Shown one piece after another: positions 42,955 to 52,200 of a stretch of 64,000 nucleotides of DNA. The translations under genes and the position numbers were made by a program. This stretch comes from Thermophilibacter gallinarum. Its GTDB lineage: Bacteria > Actinomycetota > Coriobacteriia > Coriobacteriales > Atopobiaceae. Each line of letters starts with the position of its first letter. Position 1 is the stretch's first letter. The notes under the pieces are model-generated. The model did no database searches. It saw only the letters and a list, made by a program, of their open reading frames with translations, and had not been told where the DNA came from. Location of the stretch: positions 434,001 to 498,000 of the forward strand of contig NZ_JADCJZ010000002.1 of the NCBI RefSeq assembly GCF_014982725.1, given 5' to 3'.

Positions 42955-44883
42955 CTACAGCTCCTCCAGCTCGGCGAGCCAGAGGGTCGAGCAGGCGTCG
43001 GAGGGCATGCGCAGGTCGCCACGGGGGCTCACCGCCGCCGAGCCCACCTTGGGGCCGTCGGGCAGGCAGCTGCGCTTGAACTGCTGCGCGAAGTAGCGGC
43101 GGTAGAAGACCTTGAGCCAGGAGAGGATCGTCTCGTCGTCGTAGGCCCCGCCCAGCGCGTGGCGCGCCAGTCGGAAGACCTTGCGCGGGCCGGCGCCGTG
43201 GCGCAGCACCTCGTAGAGGAAGAAGTCATGCAGCTCGTAGGGGCCGACGAGGTCCTCGGTGCGCTGCGCGATCTGGCCGTCGCCCGTAGCGGGAAGGAGC
43301 TCCGGGGAGACCGGTGTGTCCAGGACGTCGAGAAGGACGTCCTTCTCGCCCGCGTCTCCGCAGGTGTCGGCCACGTAGCGCACGAGGTGGCGCACAAGCG
43401 TCTTGGGCACGCTCGCGTTGACGGCGTACATGGACATGTGGTCGCCGTTGTAGGTGGCCCAGCCCAGCGCCAGCTCGGAGAGGTCGCCCGTGCCGATGAC
43501 GAGGCCGCCCTCCTGGTTGGCCACGTCCATGAGGATCTGCGTGCGCTCGCGGGCCTGGGCGTTCTCGTAGGTGACGTCGTGGACGGACTCGTCGTGGTCG
43601 ATGTCGGCGAAGTGCTGGCGCACGGAGGCGGCGATGCCGATCTCGCGCAGCTCGGCGCCCACGGCGCGGGCGAGCTCGCAGGCGTTGTTGTAGGTACGGT
43701 CCGTGGTGCCGAAGCCGGGCATGGTCACCGCGATGACGCCGTCGCGCGGAAGCCCCAGCAGGTCGAAGGCGCGCACGGTCACGAGCAGGGCGAGCGTGGA
43801 GTCCAGGCCGCCCGAGAGGCCGATGACCGCGCGGCTCGAGTGCGTGTGCGCGAGGCGCTTGGCGAGGCCGTGGGCCTGGATCGAGAAGACGTCCTCGCAG
43901 CGCTCCGCGCGGCGCGCGGCGTCGGACGGCACGAAGGGGTGCGGGTCGACCCAGCGCGTGAGGTGCACATGGTGCACGTCGAGCGTGAAGCGGCTCACGT
44001 GGTAGTCAAGCTGCGCGGCGTTGGCGACGGTCTGGAACGTGGACATGCGGCGACGCTCGGCGGCGAGCTGGCGCACGTCGACCTCGCTGAGCGCTCGGCC
44101 ATCGCCGAAGGGGACGCCCTCCGCGAGCATACGGCCGTTCTCGGCCACGAGGTCGTGACCCGAGAAGACGAGGTCCTGCGTTGACTCGCCCGTGCCGGCA
44201 CTGGCGTAGACGTAGCCGCAGACGAGGCGGGCGCTCTGGCCTCGCACCAGCTCGCGGCGGTAGTCCGCCTTGCCGACGAGGGCGTTGGAGGCGCTGAGGT
44301 TGCAGACGAGCGTGGCGCCGGCCTGCGCATGGCGGATCGACGGGGGCTCCGGGACCCAGAGGTCCTCGCAGATCTCCGCGGCGACCATGAGCTCGGGGAG
44401 CTCCTCGCAGGCGAAGAGCTGACTCATGCCGAAGGGGACGTCGAGCTGGCCCGCCACGTCTATGGGCACGACGTCGACCGTGCCGGGGACGAAGTGACGT
44501 CCCTCGTAGAACTCGTTGTAGGTGGGGATGTGGCGCTTGGGGACCACGCCGAGGATCGTGCCGGACGAGACGGCGGCGCAGCAGTTGTAGAGCTTGGCGT
44601 TCACGCGCACAGGCACGCCCACCAGCAGGAGCGCGTCGAGGTCCTCGGTGCGCGCGGCAAAGTCCGCCAGGCCGCGCTCGGCAGCGTCGAGCAGGGCGTC
44701 CTGCCAGAAGAGGTCCTCGCAGGTGTAGCCCGTGATGGCGAGCTCGGGCAGCACCACGACCGAGGCGCCGTCCTCGGTGCAGGCGCGGCTCGCCGCCGCC
44801 ACGCACGCGTCCACGTTGAAGACGACGTCCGCGACGCGCACCTCCGGCGTCACCGCCGCGACCTTGACGAACCCGTCCCTCAT
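42955..44883 (-). CDS. nadE: Glutamine-dependent NAD+ synthetase
   Basis: The 642-aa two-domain enzyme has an N-terminal nitrilase-type glutaminase with Glu ([11 protein letters not shown]), Lys ([14 protein letters not shown]) and the nucleophile Cys ([14 protein letters not shown]). The C-terminal synthetase holds the P-loop [13 protein letters not shown] and [21 protein letters not shown]. It amidates nicotinic acid adenine dinucleotide using ammonia channelled from glutamine. Length and style match actinobacterial NadE. The ATG follows GGAGGCAG. A REP copy and a RAYT gene lie immediately upstream of its start. Confidence 0.96.
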   Translation of the reverse strand: MRDGFVKVAAVTPEVRVADVVFNVDACVAAASRACTEDGASVVVLPELAITGYTCEDLFWQDALLDAAERGLADFAARTEDLDALLLVGVPVRVNAKLYNCCAAVSSGTILGVVPKRHIPTYNEFYEGRHFVPGTVDVVPIDVAGQLDVPFGMSQLFACEELPELMVAAEICEDLWVPEPPSIRHAQAGATLVCNLSASNALVGKADYRRELVRGQSARLVCGYVYASAGTGESTQDLVFSGHDLVAENGRMLAEGVPFGDGRALSEVDVRQLAAERRRMSTFQTVANAAQLDYHVSRFTLDVHHVHLTRWVDPHPFVPSDAARRAERCEDVFSIQAHGLAKRLAHTHSSRAVIGLSGGLDSTLALLVTVRAFDLLGLPRDGVIAVTMPGFGTTDRTYNNACELARAVGAELREIGIAASVRQHFADIDHDESVHDVTYENAQARERTQILMDVANQEGGLVIGTGDLSELALGWATYNGDHMSMYAVNASVPKTLVRHLVRYVADTCGDAGEKDVLLDVLDTPVSPELLPATGDGQIAQRTEDLVGPYELHDFFLYEVLRHGAGPRKVFRLARHALGGAYDDETILSWLKVFYRRYFAQQFKRSCLPDGPKVGSAAVSPRGDLRMPSDACSTLWLAELEEL

Positions 44884-44902
44884 CTCTGCCTCCTCCGTGC
44901 AA

Positions 44903-44935
44903 AGCGTGCAAAAGGGACAGTCACTTTTGCACGCT
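44903..44935. repeat. 33-bp REP-like palindrome, one side of the RAYT gene
   Basis: AGCGTGCAAAAG and CTTTTGCACGCT arms, centre GGGACAGTC-like. Its last bases overlap the RAYT stop codon (CTA on the plus strand). In the gene's sense strand it is preceded by GTAG, the tetranucleotide next to REPs in known RAYT systems. Confidence 0.9.
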
Positions 44936-45678
44936 ACACCGTTGCCCTCGTGATGGTGCCGCGGCCAATGCCCGTGAGCCTCTCAATCTGCCTCACGGAA
45001 AGCCCCGCCTCCCGCAACTCACAGAGTAGCGCATTGCGCCGGGCCTTCTCTTGGCCCTTAAGCTCTGATACCGGCAACGGTCCCAAAACTTCGCGCGCGA
45101 CCTCCTCCGCCGCAGAGTCGGCGAGCCTTGGTCGTGCCGGCGGACGGTAGCGGACGCGCTCGGAAGAACCCGAGAACCTGACGAACGCCTCGCGACTTCC
45201 GAGCATCTCGAGCAACAGTCCGGTGTCGGCGTACTCAGGCGTGCCGACGTACTCGTGATAGCTGCTCCACGGATAGTCCTCTGCCGCACAGACGCCGGCC
45301 TTTGCCGGGTTGTTGTGGATGTAGCGCATAGCCTCAAGAAGATAGGGTTCGCCCTCGACGGGACTGCTGTAGAACCGCCCCTGAAACACATGTCCCACAT
45401 GACCCCCCACGTCTGTTGAAGCGCTGGGCATAACGGGTGGCAAGGGAGTGCATTAGATCGCTCAGACGGCCACCCGGCTCTTCGACAAGCAGATGGACGT
45501 GGTTTGCCATGAGACACCATGCCACTATGCTGACGCCAAACTTGCGCGAAACTGTCACGAGCATGTCAAGAAACGCCAAACGGTCGGCATCTTCCTCGAA
45601 GAGGTTCTGCCGACCGTTTGCGTAGAGAACTACGTGGTAAAAGCCAGATTTTGCAACACGTCTTGGCAATCTTGGCAT
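44934..45678 (-). pseudogene. REP-associated tyrosine transposase (RAYT), frameshifted
   Basis: The N-terminal part (from ATG 45678, after GGAGGAG) has the Y1 transposase fold: RRVAKSGFYHVVLYANGRQN and the metal-binding His-x-His of MANHVHLLVEE. The C-terminal part has the GHVFQGRFYSSPVE strand, the Tyr helix YLLEAMRYIHNNPAKAG and a helix-turn-helix-like tail (LSVRQIERLTGIGRGTI). The parts are in different frames. The break is at a six-C tract (45403-45408; G on the coding strand): one base too many turns GGHVGHVFQG into GSCGTCVSG. RAYTs act on REP sequences. It is flanked on both sides by matching 33-bp palindromes, so it is the likely source enzyme for the family. Confidence 0.88.
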
Positions 45679-45734
45679 AGCTTCTCCTCCCATCTTGTTG
45701 ATGAGAGATGTTATACCCCTTCAAGCCTCTGGTC

Positions 45735-45765
45735 AGCGTGCAAAAGTGCCCGTCCCCTTTGCACG

Positions 45766-45767
<2 letters not shown>
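45735..45767. repeat. 33-bp REP-like palindrome, other side of the RAYT gene
   Basis: It has the same outer arms AGCGTGCAAAAG and TTTGCACGCT as 44903-44935, with a GCCCGTCCC centre. Its end overlaps the stop codon of the leftward glnQ-like gene and, in that gene's sense strand, follows GTAG. Confidence 0.9.
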
Positions 45768-46530
<763 letters not shown>

Positions 46531-46533
46531 GGA

Positions 46534-47694
46534 TTACTCCTCCACCTTCACGGGCTGGTCGGACGTGCTGCCCATGGTCTCGGCCTTGACGTTGAAGCGG
46601 TGCGCGAACTTGCCGAGCAGCCACGACGCGATCGCGGTCATGATCAGGTAGAACACGGCCGCCACGAGATAGGCGTTGAGCTGCTTGTAGTAGATGCCCG
46701 CCACGGTGGAAGCGGCGAAGGCCAGGTCGAACACACCGATGACCGAGAGCACCGACGAGTCCTTGATGTTGATGACGAGCTCGTTGGAGAGACCGGGGAT
46801 GGCGAACTTGATGCCCTGCGGGAAGACGACCCGCACCATAGCCTGCCACTGCGAGAGGCCGAGCGAGCGCGCCGCCTCCATCTGGCCCTTGTCCACCGAC
46901 TCGATGCCGCCGCGCAGCACCTCCATCATGTAGGCGGTGGAGTTGAGCGAGACCACCACGAGGCCGGCGATGAAGCGCGACCAGATGGCGTTGGTCTCGG
47001 TGACGCTGAGGCCGAAGCCGCTCACCACGGCGAAGCCGGCGTAGTAGATGATGACGCCCTGCACGAGCATCGGCGTGCCGCGCACCACGGTGCTGTAGAG
47101 CTTGGCAAACCACACGCCGATCTTCTTGAAGAAGCGCACACAGTCGTTGTCGGAGCGGTCGATCTGCATGATGCGCGCGAAGACCAGCAGCAGCGCCAGG
47201 AAGAACGCGATCAGCGTGCCGAAGACGGCCAGCTCGATGGTGGTGACGATACCGGTGATGTAGGTGTCGCGGCCCTGCTGGAACATGTAGAGCACCTGGG
47301 CGAGCATGTCGTCGGGCATCTTGTCCGCGGCGGCGGCCACCTGCCAGGCACTCGCCAGGCCCATGGCCCAGCGATCAACGAGAAGGACCGCGGCTATCGC
47401 CCAGATCACGTAGGAGCCCACGCGCAGCGCACGGGCCGCGGCCGGCTTGGTGAACGGCGCCGTCTCCGCGTAGTTCTGCCAGTGCGTGAGCTTGAAGAGC
47501 AGCGCCACGGCCGAGAGCACGAGCCACGCGGCCAGGACGTAGTACATCACCAGCTCGACGGTGAAGGCGCGCGCCAGGAAGGAGAGCTCCGGGCGCGGCG
47601 AGCTCGAGAGCAGCATGCCGAGAAACGCCACGACGCTCGTGCCCAGCAGCACGTAGCGGTGGTCGCGCGTCACGAAGTCACGCAGTTTTGACAT
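46534..47694 (-). CDS. Polar amino-acid ABC transporter permease with N-terminal extension
   Basis: The 386-aa permease has a C-terminal HisM/GlnP-type domain (~155-370). It holds GIVTTIELAVFGTLIAF, the EAA loop region QMEAARSLGLSQWQAMVRVVFPQG and GLSNELVINIKDSSVLSVIG. The first ~150 residues carry three extra hydrophobic helices and a loop, longer than the usual ~220-aa permeases. It pairs with the ATPase and binding protein next to it. A palindromic hairpin and a REP separate it from the binding-protein gene, which is upstream, so that gene is probably expressed more strongly. Confidence 0.93.
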   Translation of the reverse strand: MSKLRDFVTRDHRYVLLGTSVVAFLGMLLSSSPRPELSFLARAFTVELVMYYVLAAWLVLSAVALLFKLTHWQNYAETAPFTKPAAARALRVGSYVIWAIAAVLLVDRWAMGLASAWQVAAAADKMPDDMLAQVLYMFQQGRDTYITGIVTTIELAVFGTLIAFFLALLLVFARIMQIDRSDNDCVRFFKKIGVWFAKLYSTVVRGTPMLVQGVIIYYAGFAVVSGFGLSVTETNAIWSRFIAGLVVVSLNSTAYMMEVLRGGIESVDKGQMEAARSLGLSQWQAMVRVVFPQGIKFAIPGLSNELVINIKDSSVLSVIGVFDLAFAASTVAGIYYKQLNAYLVAAVFYLIMTAIASWLLGKFAHRFNVKAETMGSTSDQPVKVEE

Positions 47695-47740
47695 TCAGGA
47701 CTCCTTGCGGTTCTCACGGTTCTTCTCGCCGTGAACGGGA

Positions 47741-47758
47741 CGGGGGCCATGGCCCCCG
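47741..47758. terminator. Perfect 18-bp palindrome between binding protein and permease
   Basis: CGGGGGCCATGGCCCCCG is self-complementary and would form a tight stem; a smaller CACGG/CCGTG stem lies just beside it. It may limit read-through from the binding-protein gene into the permease and ATPase genes. Confidence 0.55.
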
Positions 47759-47776
47759 CCCCGCTCGAATCGAAAA

Positions 47777-47809
47777 TGATTCAAAAGGGGACTGTCCCCT
47801 TTTGAATTA
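47777..47809. repeat. 33-bp REP-like palindrome containing the binding-protein stop
   Basis: TGATTCAAAAGGGG and CCCCTTTTGAATTA surround ACTGT. The final TTA (minus-strand TAA) is the stop of the amino-acid-binding gene; here the usual TGA of the repeat is replaced by TAA. Confidence 0.9.
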
Positions 47810-48739
47810 CGCCGGCTGACGGTCCATGCAGTCCTGCCACATCTCGAGGCGCTCCTCCTCGGAGATGCCGGCGATGATCTCGTTCAGGCGGTCGAGCATC
47901 TCGTCGTTGCCCTTGGCGATGGCCGCGTTGTCCGGGTTGCTCGGGTCGGAGAAGCCCTCGCCCTCCTCGAGCTCGACCTTCATGAGATCGGGATAGTTCT
48001 CGAGCAGGTTGGGCAGCGACATCGAGGAGAACGTGATGGCGTCGCAGGTGCCGTTCTCGATGGCGTCCACCACCAGCGGCACCGTGGCGACGGGCGTGAG
48101 GTGGTTGACGTCGGGGATCTCCTCGATGAGGTCGTCGTAGAAGGTGTCCTTCTGGCCGAGGACGGAGGCACCGGAGAAGTCGGAGAGCTTGGTGGCGCCG
48201 GCGTAGGGGCCGTCCTTCTTCACGACGATGATGACCTCGTCGTCGATGTAGGAGTCGGTGAAGTCGGCGGACTCGGCGCGCTCCGGGGTGACGGACATGC
48301 CGGCACAGATGATGTCGATGGTACCGTTGCTCAGGGAGTCGACGAGCGCGCCGAACTCCATCTTCACGGCCACGGGCTCCATGCCAAGCTCCTCGGCGAT
48401 GCGCTTGGCGACCTGCACGTCGTAGCCGTCGGCATAGGCACCCTCGACGTTCTCGATGGGGATGGTGGTGTCCGACTCCTCGGAGACCTGCCAGTTGTAC
48501 GGGGCGTAGGCTGCCTCCATGCCGACGCGCAGGGTCTTGCCGTCGCCGAGGGTCGCCCCGGCGGCGTCGGCCGCGGGCTCGTCGGCCGCATCCGCGGCGT
48601 CGTCGGCGCTCTCCTGCGCGGCGGGACCGCAGCCGGAAAGGACCATCACGCCCCCCATGCCCGCCACGAGGCTCGAGAGCTTCAGGAAGTCGCGGCGAGA
48701 GACTCTGTCAGATACAAGAACGTGCGGGGTGGCCTTCAT
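47807..48739 (-). CDS. Amino-acid ABC transporter substrate-binding lipoprotein
   Basis: The 310-aa protein has a twin-arginine-like start (SRRDFLKLSSLVAG) followed by a lipobox (LSGC), so it may leave by Tat or Sec and be lipid-anchored. The binding domain has LRVGMEAAYAPYNW, ADGYDVQVAKRIAEELGM, VDSLSNGTIDIICAGMSVTPERA and a CMDRQPA end. This is the family-3 layout of Lys/Arg/Gln-type receptors; the ligand is undetermined. The ATG at 48739 follows GGGAAAGG. It is the first gene of the transport operon. Confidence 0.92.
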   Translation of the reverse strand: MKATPHVLVSDRVSRRDFLKLSSLVAGMGGVMVLSGCGPAAQESADDAADAADEPAADAAGATLGDGKTLRVGMEAAYAPYNWQVSEESDTTIPIENVEGAYADGYDVQVAKRIAEELGMEPVAVKMEFGALVDSLSNGTIDIICAGMSVTPERAESADFTDSYIDDEVIIVVKKDGPYAGATKLSDFSGASVLGQKDTFYDDLIEEIPDVNHLTPVATVPLVVDAIENGTCDAITFSSMSLPNLLENYPDLMKVELEEGEGFSDPSNPDNAAIAKGNDEMLDRLNEIIAGISEEERLEMWQDCMDRQPA

Positions 48740-48909
48740 GGTGGTTCCTTTCCCTTTGTGGTAATCCCCTTCCGCGCGACGCAACCGGAGGGGACCCATT
48801 CCCCTCCCCCTTGCAACCTAATGCGAGAAAGTTACGCGCACGTGGGCAGAATACCCCGGGACGAGAAGAACCACGAGCTGATACCATCGTGGGAAACACC
48901 GCCGTAACG

Positions 48910-48944
48910 GGTGAGACAAATGAACCTGTCCCCTTTGTCTCACC
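48910..48944. repeat. REP-like palindrome upstream of the desulfidase gene
   Basis: GGTGAGACAAA and TTTGTCTCACC arms around GGGGACAGG (minus strand). On the minus strand it is preceded by GTAG. It is the only clean copy seen that does not lie at a stop codon; it sits 21 bp before a start codon in a divergent gap. Confidence 0.85.
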
Positions 48945-48964
48945 TACCGCCGCAAGGAGAACGC

Positions 48965-50251
48965 ATGGACCAGGAGACCTACGACGCCTACGTCGCCATC
49001 CTCGAGGAGGAGCTCGTCTGCGCGATGGGGTGCACCGAGCCCATCGCCGTGGCCTACTGCGCCGCGCTCGCGCGCCAGACGCTCGGGGCGCTGCCCGAGC
49101 GCGTGGAGGTTGCCGCCTCCGCCAACATCATCAAGAACGTGAAGAGCGTCGTCGTGCCCAACACGGGCGGCGCGCGCGGCATCGAGGCCGCCGCGGCGGC
49201 GGGCGTGGTTGCGGGCGCCGCGGACGCCAAGCTCGAGGTCCTGGCCGCCGTGACCGGCGAGCAGATCTCCGAGATGCGCGACTACCTTGCCACGCACGAG
49301 GTCACCGTGGCGCCGAGCGAGCGCCCGTGGATCTTCGACATCCAGGTGCGCGTCTCGGGCGACGGCCACGAGGCGTTCTGCGAGATCGCCGGCGCGCACA
49401 CCAACGTCATCCATGTGGAGCGCGACGGCGAGGTCCTTCTCGACATGCCCTTCGAGGAGGAGGCGGGCGAGAAGGACGCCGGGACGGACCGCGGCTGCCT
49501 CTCCATCGAGAGGATCGTCGCCTTTGCGGACGAGGTGAACCTCGAGGACGTCAAGCAGGTGCTGGGCCGTCAAATCGCCTGCAACACCGCCATCGCGCAG
49601 GAGGGTCTCCACGGCAGCTGGGGCGCCAACATCGGCAGCGTGCTGCTCTCCGCCTACGGCGACGGCGTGGCCAACCGCGCAAAGGCGTGGGCTGCCGCCG
49701 GCTCCGACGCGCGCATGGGCGGCTGCGAGCTGCCCGTGGTCATCAACTCCGGCAGCGGCAACCAGGGCCTCACGGCCAGCGTTCCCGTCATCGTCTACGC
49801 CCAGGAGCTGGGCGTCTCCCATGACGAGCTGCTCCGCGCGCTTGTGGTTTCCAACCTGGTGACCATCCACCTCAAGACCGGCATCGGCCGGCTCTCCGCC
49901 TACTGCGGCGCCACGAGCGCGGGCGCGGGAGCGGCCGCCGGCATCACCTACCTCTACGGCGGGCGCGCGGACGAGATCTCGCACACCGTGGTCAACGCCA
50001 TCGCCATCGACTCCGGCATGGTCTGCGACGGCGCCAAGGCGAGCTGCGCCGCCAAGATCGCGAGCGCGGTTGAGGCCGGCCTTCTGGGCATGCAGATGCA
50101 GCGCCAGGGCAAGCAGTTCTACGGCGGCGACGGCATCGTGGTCAAGGGCGTGGAGAACACGATCCGCAACGTGGGCGTGCTCGCGGCGCAGGGCATGCGC
50201 GAGACGGACCGCACGATCATCGAGCTCATGTGCGGCACCGGCGCGTGCTAA
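48965..50251 (+). CDS. L-cysteine desulfidase-like protein (UPF0597/CyuA family)
   Basis: The 428-aa protein matches the UPF0597 family, which includes the iron-sulfur L-cysteine desulfidase CyuA/CdsB and is related to L-serine dehydratase alpha subunits. Seen: AMGCTEPIAVAYCAALAR (Cys23), NSGSGNQGLTASVPVIVYA, the cysteine region GMVCDGAKASCAAKI and the C-terminal CGTGAC. Likely reaction: L-cysteine to pyruvate, sulfide and ammonia. It is divergent from an amino-acid importer and may use its substrate. The ATG at 48965 follows AAGGAG. A serine or other hydroxy-amino-acid substrate cannot be excluded. Confidence 0.85.
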   Translation: MDQETYDAYVAILEEELVCAMGCTEPIAVAYCAALARQTLGALPERVEVAASANIIKNVKSVVVPNTGGARGIEAAAAAGVVAGAADAKLEVLAAVTGEQISEMRDYLATHEVTVAPSERPWIFDIQVRVSGDGHEAFCEIAGAHTNVIHVERDGEVLLDMPFEEEAGEKDAGTDRGCLSIERIVAFADEVNLEDVKQVLGRQIACNTAIAQEGLHGSWGANIGSVLLSAYGDGVANRAKAWAAAGSDARMGGCELPVVINSGSGNQGLTASVPVIVYAQELGVSHDELLRALVVSNLVTIHLKTGIGRLSAYCGATSAGAGAAAGITYLYGGRADEISHTVVNAIAIDSGMVCDGAKASCAAKIASAVEAGLLGMQMQRQGKQFYGGDGIVVKGVENTIRNVGVLAAQGMRETDRTIIELMCGTGAC

Positions 50252-50263
50252 CCCTCCGACGAG

Positions 50264-50351
50264 CGGTTTGCCGACAAGGTCCGGCGCTCAGACAGCTTCT
50301 CCGCGTCTTTGACGCGGAGAAGAACTCGCGGCGTACCTTGTTGGCAAACCG
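50264..50351. repeat. Hairpin family II, copy 2
   Basis: Arms CGGTTTGCCGACAAGGT and ACCTTGTTGGCAAACCG (16/17 with one G-T) enclose an inner perfect stem CTTCTCCGCGTC/GACGCGGAGAAG. The unpaired blocks ACAGCTTC and AGAACTCGCGGCG match copy 1 at 10648-10756, while arms and inner stem differ. It lies between convergent genes. Confidence 0.8.
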
Positions 50352-50360
50352 CGGGTGGCG

Positions 50361-50879
50361 TTATCGGCGCCTTGGGATGGAGTTTTGGCTGGCAGTCTGC
50401 TCCAGCTCGAGCAGTGCACGCTTGCGCTCGAGGCCGCCGGCGTAGCCGGTGAGGGAGCCGCCCGCGCCCAGGACGCGATGGCACGGGACGATCACGCTGA
50501 TGGGGTTCCTGCCCACGGCGGCGCCGACGGCACGCGGCGACGACCCCAGCTCAGCTGCGAGCTCGCCGTACGCGCGCGTCTCCCCGTACGGGATGGCGAG
50601 AAGCGCACCCCACACGCGACGCTGGAACGCGGTGCCGCGCGGCGCCAGCGGGACGTCGGCCACGCTCGGACGCCCTCCTGCGAAGTACGCGTCCAGCCAG
50701 CAACGGGCGGCGAGAAGAACGGGCGAGTCGGCGGGCTCGCCCGTCTCCGTGTCCTTCTCGGCGCCCTCCATCCCGCGCGCAAAGTAGCGCTGCCCGTAGA
50801 ACCACGCGCCCATCAGGCCACCGTCGTCGGCCGCGAGCAGCATCTTTCCCAGCGGGGATTCGTAGTCGCAGGCATGCAT
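50361..50879 (-). CDS. ogt: Methylated-DNA--protein-cysteine methyltransferase
   Basis: The 172-aa suicide repair enzyme has the C-terminal active-site sequence NPISVIVPCHRVLG with acceptor Cys133. A winged-helix DNA-binding part (GTAFQRRVWGALLAIPYGETRAYGELA) precedes it. It removes O6-alkyl groups from guanine. The N-terminal domain is short, as in Ogt-type members. The ATG is at 50879, 8 bases after the upstream ATPase stop, so the two leftward genes may be cotranscribed. Confidence 0.94.
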   Translation of the reverse strand: MHACDYESPLGKMLLAADDGGLMGAWFYGQRYFARGMEGAEKDTETGEPADSPVLLAARCWLDAYFAGGRPSVADVPLAPRGTAFQRRVWGALLAIPYGETRAYGELAAELGSSPRAVGAAVGRNPISVIVPCHRVLGAGGSLTGYAGGLERKRALLELEQTASQNSIPRRR

Positions 50880-50887
50880 ACGGACTC

Positions 50888-52057
50888 CTAATAGTTCAAC
50901 CCAAAGGCCCAGAGCGGGACGACGTTGCCATGACCAAACTCGATGTCATCCTTTACCACATAACCCTTCTCGGCTCCCCTGAGCTGATCGGCGGTCTTTG
51001 ATTTGCCACCTACCTCGAACGTGAGATCCCCAATCTGGAAGTCAGAAATCTTTGACGCCGTGACCAGATGATTGACGCGCATCTGGTTGAAGAAGAAGGT
51101 CTCCCGCACGCTGCCGATGTCCTCGCGACCATCGCTTAGGTTGTAGAGGATATTGGTGTTGTCCAGATAGACCTTCTCCGGCTTTCCGAGCGCGCCGAGA
51201 CCGCCGGCACCCGTGCGGAGCTGCGCCACCATCCCAGCCTTCTCCATGTAGAGCAGGTAGTCCTCCACGTTGTTCCTACTCGCCTGAATCTGACTGCCCA
51301 GGCTCGTCATGTTGGGCTTGAACGGGGCAAGCGTGCTCACGACGGCCATGAGCTTCTTGAGCTTTCTGCCCGTCGCCGCGGTCATGTTGGCGTACTGGGG
51401 GATGTCCGTCTCGAGCGTCCTCGTAATGACCTGAGAGAGCTCGAGGTCAAAGTCAACGTCCGAGCCAAAGGGGTAGTAGCCGCACCGCAAGTAGTCACGG
51501 AAGAGCGGCAGCGGGTGCTCGACGCCCGGCAGCCCCGTGTCGCCAGCAAGGATGTCGTCAAGCGGACGCGCGGCCACCTCTATTCCATGGCTTATCGCAA
51601 GATACTCCCTGAACGAGAGCCCCTGCATCTCGTACTTTGGCGCTCGGCGGCTGAGGTCGGCATCGCCCCGCTCGATGTCCAGAACGGAGGATCCCGTAAA
51701 GTACACGCGCAGACCCGGCAGCGAGTCATACATCATCTTGAGCTCGCGCGACCAACCGGGATACTTGTGAACCTCGTCGATAAAGAGGTGCGTCCCGCCG
51801 TCCCGATAGAGGCGCTCCGCCACCTCATAGAGGGAATGGGTGGAGAAGTACAGGTGGTCCGCAGAGACGTAAAGTGCGTCCTGCGCCGAGTGCGCCTCCT
51901 TGATGCGCTGCAGGAAGAGCGTCGTCTTGCCCACGCCGCGCGGACCCACCAGACCGAACATGCGGTTATCCCAGTTGATGGAGTCGTAGACGTAGCGATG
52001 GAATAAGCCCGGGGTCTGAGCGAGCCGTCGGAGCATGTACTCGTAGAGTTGGTCCAT
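50888..52057 (-). CDS. P-loop ATPase of the DUF4143-type family
   Basis: The 389-aa protein has Walker A VGPRGVGKTTLFLQ (~40), Walker B LFIDEVHKYPGW (~95), the sensor FTGSSVLDI, and a C-terminal domain (~240-389) with a winged-helix-like part and the nuclease-like region SKISDFQIGDLTFEVGGKSKTADQLRG. Such ATPases occur widely in gut bacteria and some archaea; the role is unknown. The start ATG at 52057 follows GGGAGGTGCTC. Its promoter carries a large perfect inverted repeat, so it is probably repressed under some condition. Lower GC in the promoter than in neighbours suggests possible acquisition by transfer. Confidence 0.85.
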   Translation of the reverse strand: MDQLYEYMLRRLAQTPGLFHRYVYDSINWDNRMFGLVGPRGVGKTTLFLQRIKEAHSAQDALYVSADHLYFSTHSLYEVAERLYRDGGTHLFIDEVHKYPGWSRELKMMYDSLPGLRVYFTGSSVLDIERGDADLSRRAPKYEMQGLSFREYLAISHGIEVAARPLDDILAGDTGLPGVEHPLPLFRDYLRCGYYPFGSDVDFDLELSQVITRTLETDIPQYANMTAATGRKLKKLMAVVSTLAPFKPNMTSLGSQIQASRNNVEDYLLYMEKAGMVAQLRTGAGGLGALGKPEKVYLDNTNILYNLSDGREDIGSVRETFFFNQMRVNHLVTASKISDFQIGDLTFEVGGKSKTADQLRGAEKGYVVKDDIEFGHGNVVPLWAFGLNY

Positions 52058-52075
52058 GAGCACCTCCCATTTTTT

Positions 52076-52122
52076 GCACTCTCATAGTGCGGTATTTGAA
52101 TTATATCGCACTATGAGAGTGC
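52076..52122 (-). promoter_or_regulatory. Promoter of the ATPase gene with flanking 16-bp inverted repeats
   Basis: GCACTCTCATAGTGCG and CGCACTATGAGAGTGC are perfect inverted copies 15 bp apart. On the minus strand a TATAAT lies between them, and a TTGGCG at a 16-bp distance could be the -35. Each arm also contains CACTNNNNNAGTG, so each could bind a dimeric repressor. Confidence 0.7.
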
Positions 52123-52167
52123 GCCAACTTGACAGAAAGCAGTCCCTCTGTCAGCCGCTCCGCAAAA

Positions 52168-52200
52168 TGATTCAAAAGGGGTCTGTCCCCTTTTGAATCA
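52168..52200. repeat. 33-bp REP-like palindrome containing the tsaD stop
   Basis: TGATTCAAAAGGGG and CCCCTTTTGAATCA surround TCTGT. The TGA of its sense-strand start is the stop codon of the leftward TsaB-RimI-TsaD fusion. It is preceded by GGAG, another tetranucleotide seen beside REPs. Confidence 0.9.
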
